DNA of 22,119 nucleotides from Chara braunii (lineage: Eukaryota > Streptophyta > Charophyceae > Charales > Characeae), in the NCBI GenBank assembly GCA_003427395.1, contig BFEA01000020.1, positions 3,335,179 to 3,357,297 of the forward strand. Direction: 5' to 3'. A model generated the notes under the pieces. It saw nothing but the letters and a program-made list of their open reading frames with translations, was not told the DNA's origin and made no database searches. Of the stretch, positions 17,528 through 22,119 are shown piece by piece. Each line of letters begins with the position of its first letter. The first letter of the stretch is position 1. The translations under genes were made by a program, and so were the position numbers.

Positions 17528-17887
17528 TGTGTAGCACACCGAACATGTTTGGAGCTTTTCCGAACGTCCGAACATGTTCGGGTGTTCGGCCGAACGCCAC
17601 CCGAACGTGTTCGGCCGAACATATTTAGAAAATAATAATAATAATTTTTGTTTTGTTTTTTTATTTTTAACTCGAGTTTGGTTACGAATTTGACCATACC
17701 TCCAAGGCAAAAGTTGTTTGTATTATTATTTTACATAACATATAGTTTTTTTCAGATTTTTTGGAGAATGTTTTTTTTTTTTTTTTTTAAATATTTTTAT
17801 GTTCGCGTTCGGAGAGTTTTGGCGTTCGTTCACGTTCGGCCCCGAACGTTCAGGTTCGGTTACCGAACCCGAACACGATGCTACACA
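17528..17887. mobile_element. MITE-like element with 9-bp terminal inverted repeats and GTTCGG palindromes
   Basis: TGTGTAGCA (17528-17536) is matched by its exact reverse complement TGCTACACA (17879-17887), bounding 360 bp. Inside each end are dense GTTCGG/CCGAAC words, including the perfect palindromes CCGAACATGTTCGG (17568-17581), GTTCGGCCGAAC (17584-17595) and TGTTCGGCCGAACA (17608-17621). The middle is AT-rich. There is no coding capacity for a transposase. I see no clear target-site duplication. A partial relative lies near 21808. Confidence 0.55.
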
Positions 17888-20089
17888 GGGTATAACTCTA
17901 AACTGAGAGAAGATACTTGAAAGCGGCCTAGTTAATTTTTCATAATTTAGACACGTTAATAATGGGCACGAAACAACGAATTTTAAATAAGGTTACCTAT
18001 TTACTGACCAAGTCTCTATATGATGGTAATTAAATAATACTTACTGCATTTTTTCCGTCTCTCGTTTGACTTGAATTGAGAAAATATGAGCATAGCAAAA
18101 GTACATCTGTGATTCCTACGATTCCTTTGACGAGTCTCTCAAGATCGAGCAAACCAGTGTATAACACTCCCCTGCAAGTTTTTTTCTACTTGGTTAGCCA
18201 ACCATAAAGTTTAATTATTAATTTTTATTCTTCCTAAATGCACTAAGTGATCATTATTTTGCTTCGGTTGTACTGTGAGATAAAAACTACTTTGTGTTGT
18301 ATACAAGTCTGGCATGCTATCAGTGATACCTGTGATTGTTAGAGCAAGATCTATTGTAAGAGATATGTTGTGTATTATTTGAACGTGAATTGTGACACTG
18401 ATACTTTGTGCTTTACTCGAAATGGGTTCTACCACTACTGGTACATGGTGCGACTAAGTACAATTAACCTTGTATATGAATGGAAGTATTATATGGCAAC
18501 ATTTTACCCTAGAAATGAACACGAATTGTGCAGATTTTACTCATAATTGAATCTCGAGTGACATAATTTTTAGAAGTGTTACCTATGAAGTAATTAGACA
18601 TGAAAAATTTGATACAAAGTGTTTGAGCAGAGAAAATTGTTAACTGCTACCCTGTAATGTTTACAAATAGGGGTAATGCACCGTTCTACCCTTGTGACGT
18701 ATGTGAATAAACTTTAGGCAACCTCGATTTCTACTAGTAAAAATTCGAGGAAAACAGTTTGTTAAAAGCACAACCTCTTGCAAACTCAAACAACAAGCAG
18801 GAAACAACAAATTGTTTTCTAAGCAACGAACACATAGCCTTCAATTAAGAAGCCTATATCGATTGCAGGAAAAATACATCAAATTATAGTCTGACTCTTT
18901 TATGCCTTGAGACCTCAAAACGAACAAAACTTTTTTTTATTTTCTATTGTTATTGCAGACAAAAGAAAAAACGTAAAATCGTTTATATCAAGAACACATC
19001 ACATGATGTCATACACGCTCTACCGAGATAAGGTAGAAAGATGAAAAAAAAAAACATTGAGATTTTTTTGCAACCCGATTTTTGCAGCGTGGAGTCAGAT
19101 CGCCTCGGCTAAAATTTTTTGTTATTAAGTATTAAGCAAAACATTTTTTAGTCTTAAACCTGAATTGTTTTGTATTTTCTTAGTGCGCGGAGTTCATTAA
19201 GCAACTAGCTGTCTTTCCTCCTCCCTTACTTCTTGTGGAAACTCAAATTTTGGAGTAAGTGAAAAAAATCATGGACGATGAAGAAATTTTGATAATAAGA
19301 TGCAGAATTAATAAGGATAAGTATAAAAAATTGAAGATAGTAACTCTTCAAAACATGAAGTTTATAAATGAACCCTAACAGAGCGTGTTTTCCAGAGAGT
19401 TCGAGAGAAAAAATACATTAAGAATATTTTCTACTTTCATGATGGCGATGACAAACTGCACAACATTGGCTTTTCTCTAGAGACCGTTGAGCAGACTAGG
19501 GCGAAACGCTCGTGAAAGTGACAAATTCCAGCCTCATTTCTCTCAAGAATCTTATAAACGAATTTTTCAGCAAGTAATTTATTTTTTTTCTCAATATCAA
19601 ACAGTCAGTGGTCAGTAGTCGATGATATTTTGTAGTTTTTAATTATCTTACACATAAGATATCCGTAATCATAGTTCATTTTTATTAACTCATTTTCAAC
19701 AAACTCTGAGATCAATGTCAATCAAACAATGTTTTCATCATAAATATACAGTCAGTGAAATCTTCGAGAACATCCATGTGCTCATTCTTAACTTGAACTT
19801 ACCATTAGTTGGTCTAGTTCTAATAGTCATTTCACCACAAGTGTATTATCACTTCATTTCCAGTTCATCAGACTGTCTTCACCACTCTCAGCAGGATTGC
19901 TTCCAAGGATATCTTCCATTATTGGTATGTCGGTGCAGTTACTTTCAAGTTTTATCAACGTTGGGCGTTGAATCACCTTCTATTGGTCAGTGAGTGCACA
20001 CCATCTCGTTGTCTTGTGAGTTGGGATATAAGTGCGGAGAGGGAAAATACTTAGGCTGCGGTTCTCTGAGTCAGGTAGACTCTAGCATG
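17888..20089. other. AT-rich region, no gene seen
   Basis: About 2.2 kb of AT-rich sequence. The frames present (for example 18211-18435 minus, 19715-19993 plus) are short and have no recognisable motif, and I find no repeat, RNA or splice-consistent gene structure by eye. A spliced gene with short exons cannot be ruled out by reading alone. Confidence 0.4.
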
Positions 20090-20345
20090 TGAGTGTCTGG
20101 CTCGTCGTTATTTATCCTAAAAGTGAGGTGTCCTGAAACAAGGAATGGCTATGGTGTGCCGATAGGCAGTGTATACCTCACGTACGGAGACGGGTCGTAC
20201 GGACCTCCGTACAACTGTACGTACAAGCCCTTGGGGCCCATACGGGCCATGCGTATGGACTTCAAGCCCTTCTTGAGTGACTATCTCGGGGGCGATCAGG
20301 TGTTGGGGGGTACCCCGCCCCCTGATGGAAAAAATATATATTTTT
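20090..20345. mobile_element. GC-rich island with terminal hairpin and A/T-rich tail; possible small retroelement
   Basis: Abrupt rise in GC within AT-rich surroundings. It is full of CGTAC words (20180-20224). It ends in ATCAGG (20295-20300) pairing with CCTGAT (20321-20326) around a GGGG/CCCC core, followed at once by an A run and T-rich sequence, then A11 and a GATT array. A retroposed or SINE-like element with a tail that seeded a microsatellite is a reasonable inference. The 97-residue frame across it has no domain. Confidence 0.35.
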
Positions 20346-20376
20346 ATTTTTTTATCGTGGTATTGAAAAAAAAAAA

Positions 20377-20424
<48 letters not shown>

Positions 20425-20561
20425 AATTGATTGATTGGTTGGTTGATTGATTGGTTGGTTGATTGATTGATTGATTGATTGATCGTAAAAAAAATAAAAA
20501 AATAAAATGATTGATCGATTGATTGATTGGCTGCTTGATTGATTGGTTGATTGTTTGGTTG
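20377..20561. repeat. (GATT)n microsatellite with an A-rich interruption
   Basis: A largely perfect GATT array from 20377 to about 20484, then an A/T interruption, then a second block with GGTT and GATC variants to 20561. It starts directly after an A run. Confidence 0.95.
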
Positions 20562-20586
20562 TAGGGAGGTTACTGCCCCCCGACAT

Positions 20587-20890
20587 GTACACATACAAAC
20601 ACACGCACACATATGCACACACACACGCACACACACACGCACACACACACACACACACACGCACACTCTTACATATAGTTAAACATATATACCTATCACA
20701 CTTATACATACCTATGAACAAGAAAAACACACACATACACATATACACACATACACACATACGCACATACATACATACACACATATAAATAAACATACAC
20801 ACCACTTACACAATACAGACACACACACATAAAATCTACACCATTAAAACCGGCACACATAAACCTATACACACATACGCAAAAATACAC
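20587..20890. repeat. CA-rich (ACAC/ACAT/GCAC) microsatellite region
   Basis: About 300 bp dominated by CA dinucleotides with CATA and CGCA variants. Minus-strand cysteine/valine-rich frames are its translation. Confidence 0.95.
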
Positions 20891-21555
20891 ATAACAACAG
20901 AGTCAGAAATAACAAAGTTTCAAGAAAAAGACTTTCACTGTGTAAAATTTCTGCAAATTGAGCAATTGATCTATCTAAATTTGGATTAAAAAACAACCTT
21001 AAATAAGAGAGTAATTGATAACGTATTCGATTACGATAAATCCTTATATTTAAGTTAAGTTAAATCATACCCCACACACCCACACCACTAAGCCCACACG
21101 CCCCTTCAAAACTACTAACCCCAACAATAAAACAACAGAACTAACACCACAAAAAAAAACTTATGATAAAATTTTTATAAACCCGAAAAAACTCCCCGAC
21201 AGAATAACGTACCCACTTCAGCAAGGACCACAAACTAAAAACCTACCGATTGGCAAATCCTCTCATTCGGGTCTCTGAATCTCAACACAAAACCTTACTA
21301 AGAACATAATAATAATAATAATAAAAACAGAAAAAAAAATACTCAAGGCACGAAACTGAAAAATTAAGAATAAAGAAAACAGAAGAATATGAAACGACGA
21401 AATGACAGATGGCACGCGCAATGCGCAACGCAGTACCTATTGACATCAACACAAGTCCAAAAATAAATCGGATCCCAATGAAAAAGACTCTGCCATAGCT
21501 AAAACAAAGAGACGAAAAAAACGTTGTCGCCATAACCTATAAAAAACATTCTGGC
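20891..21555. other. A-rich low-complexity sequence, no gene seen
   Basis: No recognisable coding or RNA feature. It includes an (AAT)n run near 21307-21323. C/A-biased sequence leads into another CA block. Confidence 0.5.
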
Positions 21556-21690
21556 ACAACACACAAACATACATACATACACACACACACATATATATAG
21601 GGAAAAAAATAATAATAATAACATTAAATAAACATACACACACATACATACTAATAAAATAAGCACACACACACGCACATACATACCTAC
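21556..21690. repeat. Second CA/CATA microsatellite region with AAT runs
   Basis: CATACATACACACAC tracts at 21556-21600, (AAT)n at about 21608-21620, and further CACA/CATA tracts to 21690. Confidence 0.9.
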
Positions 21691-21807
21691 TAACGCAACA
21701 TCACACAACAAAAATAAAAAAAAACAGACAATACATAATTTATTTCCCCAATAAAACCATAACACTACGATATAAATCTAACACCAGAAATGTAACCACA
21801 ACCAGGT

Positions 21808-21905
21808 TTGCCGGCATTCGGGATGGACCGAACTCCCGAATGTTCAGGACCCCCTCTCCAAGCGTTCGGGCATTCGACCGAAAATAATAACAATAAAAAT
21901 GTTAT
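21808..21905. mobile_element. Partial relative of the GTTCGG-rich MITE-like element
   Basis: 'GCATTCGGGATGGACCGAAC', 'CCCGAATGTTCAGG' and 'GCGTTCGGGCATTCGACCGAAAATAATAA' recall 17560-17640, where 'GTTCGGCCGAACATATTTAGAAAATAATAATAATAA' occurs. Only one end is recognisable. Confidence 0.4.
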
Positions 21906-22119
21906 GCAGAAGAATAAATTGAAAAACATTTGCATTAACGTTACATTCAAGTTCTTACCAAATTGGAAATAAAATTCAAAAATAAATAAATAAATAATAA
22001 TAATAAAATAAAAAATAAAAAAATGAGAACGAAATTATTGACTGGGCGAGCACGTTTTTGACACCACCATCTTTGACAATTTTTTTTTTTTTTTTTTTTG
22101 ACAAATGCCATGAAAATTT
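21906..22119. other. A-rich and T-rich low-complexity window end
   Basis: An AAATAAATAA/AATAATAA tract (about 21967-22023), a short unique stretch, then a T run (22080-22099). No gene. Confidence 0.6.

Noticed and set aside
20344-20805. 153-residue minus-strand open frame
   Set aside because: It is the translation of the GATT and CA microsatellites (Asn-Gln-Ser-Ile and Cys-Val-Cys repeats), not a gene.

Overview
The window looks like gene-poor, repeat-dominated nuclear DNA of a eukaryote. A land plant is the best guess, possibly a non-seed plant. The grounds are two decayed LINE reverse-transcriptase fragments of plant type, a tract with a 'TTCGGCAGC-CCTCCCC' motif that I associate from memory with plant retrotransposon-linked satellites, a degenerate initiator-Met-tRNA primer-binding site, tRNA-like Pol III box pairs, and abundant microsatellites. 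No bacterial operon structure, rRNA gene or complete tRNA gene is visible. No intact protein-coding gene can be supported, and nearly all short open frames are chance frames inside repeats.

Layout. 1-710: a tandem repeat of about 215 bp with T-rich tracts. 960-2437: the C-terminal part of a LINE ORF2, plus strand, broken by stops and frame changes. 2440-3320: no gene seen. 3323-3610: a LINE reverse-transcriptase palm fragment on the minus strand. 3610-4700: non-coding, with a polypyrimidine tract and a possible LTR primer-binding site. 4776-5575: GATT-rich, AT-rich and TA simple or degenerate repeats. 5580-7190: unassigned DNA with two copies of a dispersed 'AATGAATCTTCC' motif. 7191-8462: a direct tandem duplication (574 and 698 bp), followed by a cluster of perfect short hairpins to 8619. 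9477-9870: a satellite of about 120 bp. 10205-10830: a 67-bp minisatellite holding a single N flanked by two identical 95-bp copies, which is almost certainly an unmerged assembly overlap.

11060-13250: a tRNA-like box pair, then CAA/CAG-rich low-complexity DNA with hairpins. 13250-16800: a mosaic of dispersed repeats, including more 'AATGAATCTTCC' copies, a hairpin with a T run, a nested hairpin, and three related units carrying antisense tRNA-like A boxes and A-rich tails. 17528-17887: a MITE-like element full of GTTCGG palindromes, with a partial relative near 21808-21880. 17900-20090: AT-rich DNA with no gene seen. 20090-20330: a GC-rich island ending in a hairpin and an A/T-rich tail, followed by GATT and CA microsatellites to about 20890. 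The remainder is A-rich and CA-rich low-complexity DNA.

There is no set of genes working together here. The biology is that of decaying retroelements, small non-autonomous elements and tandem arrays. I found no convincing new protein system. The items most worth following up are the assembly join, the repeated palindromic motifs and the antisense tRNA-like units.
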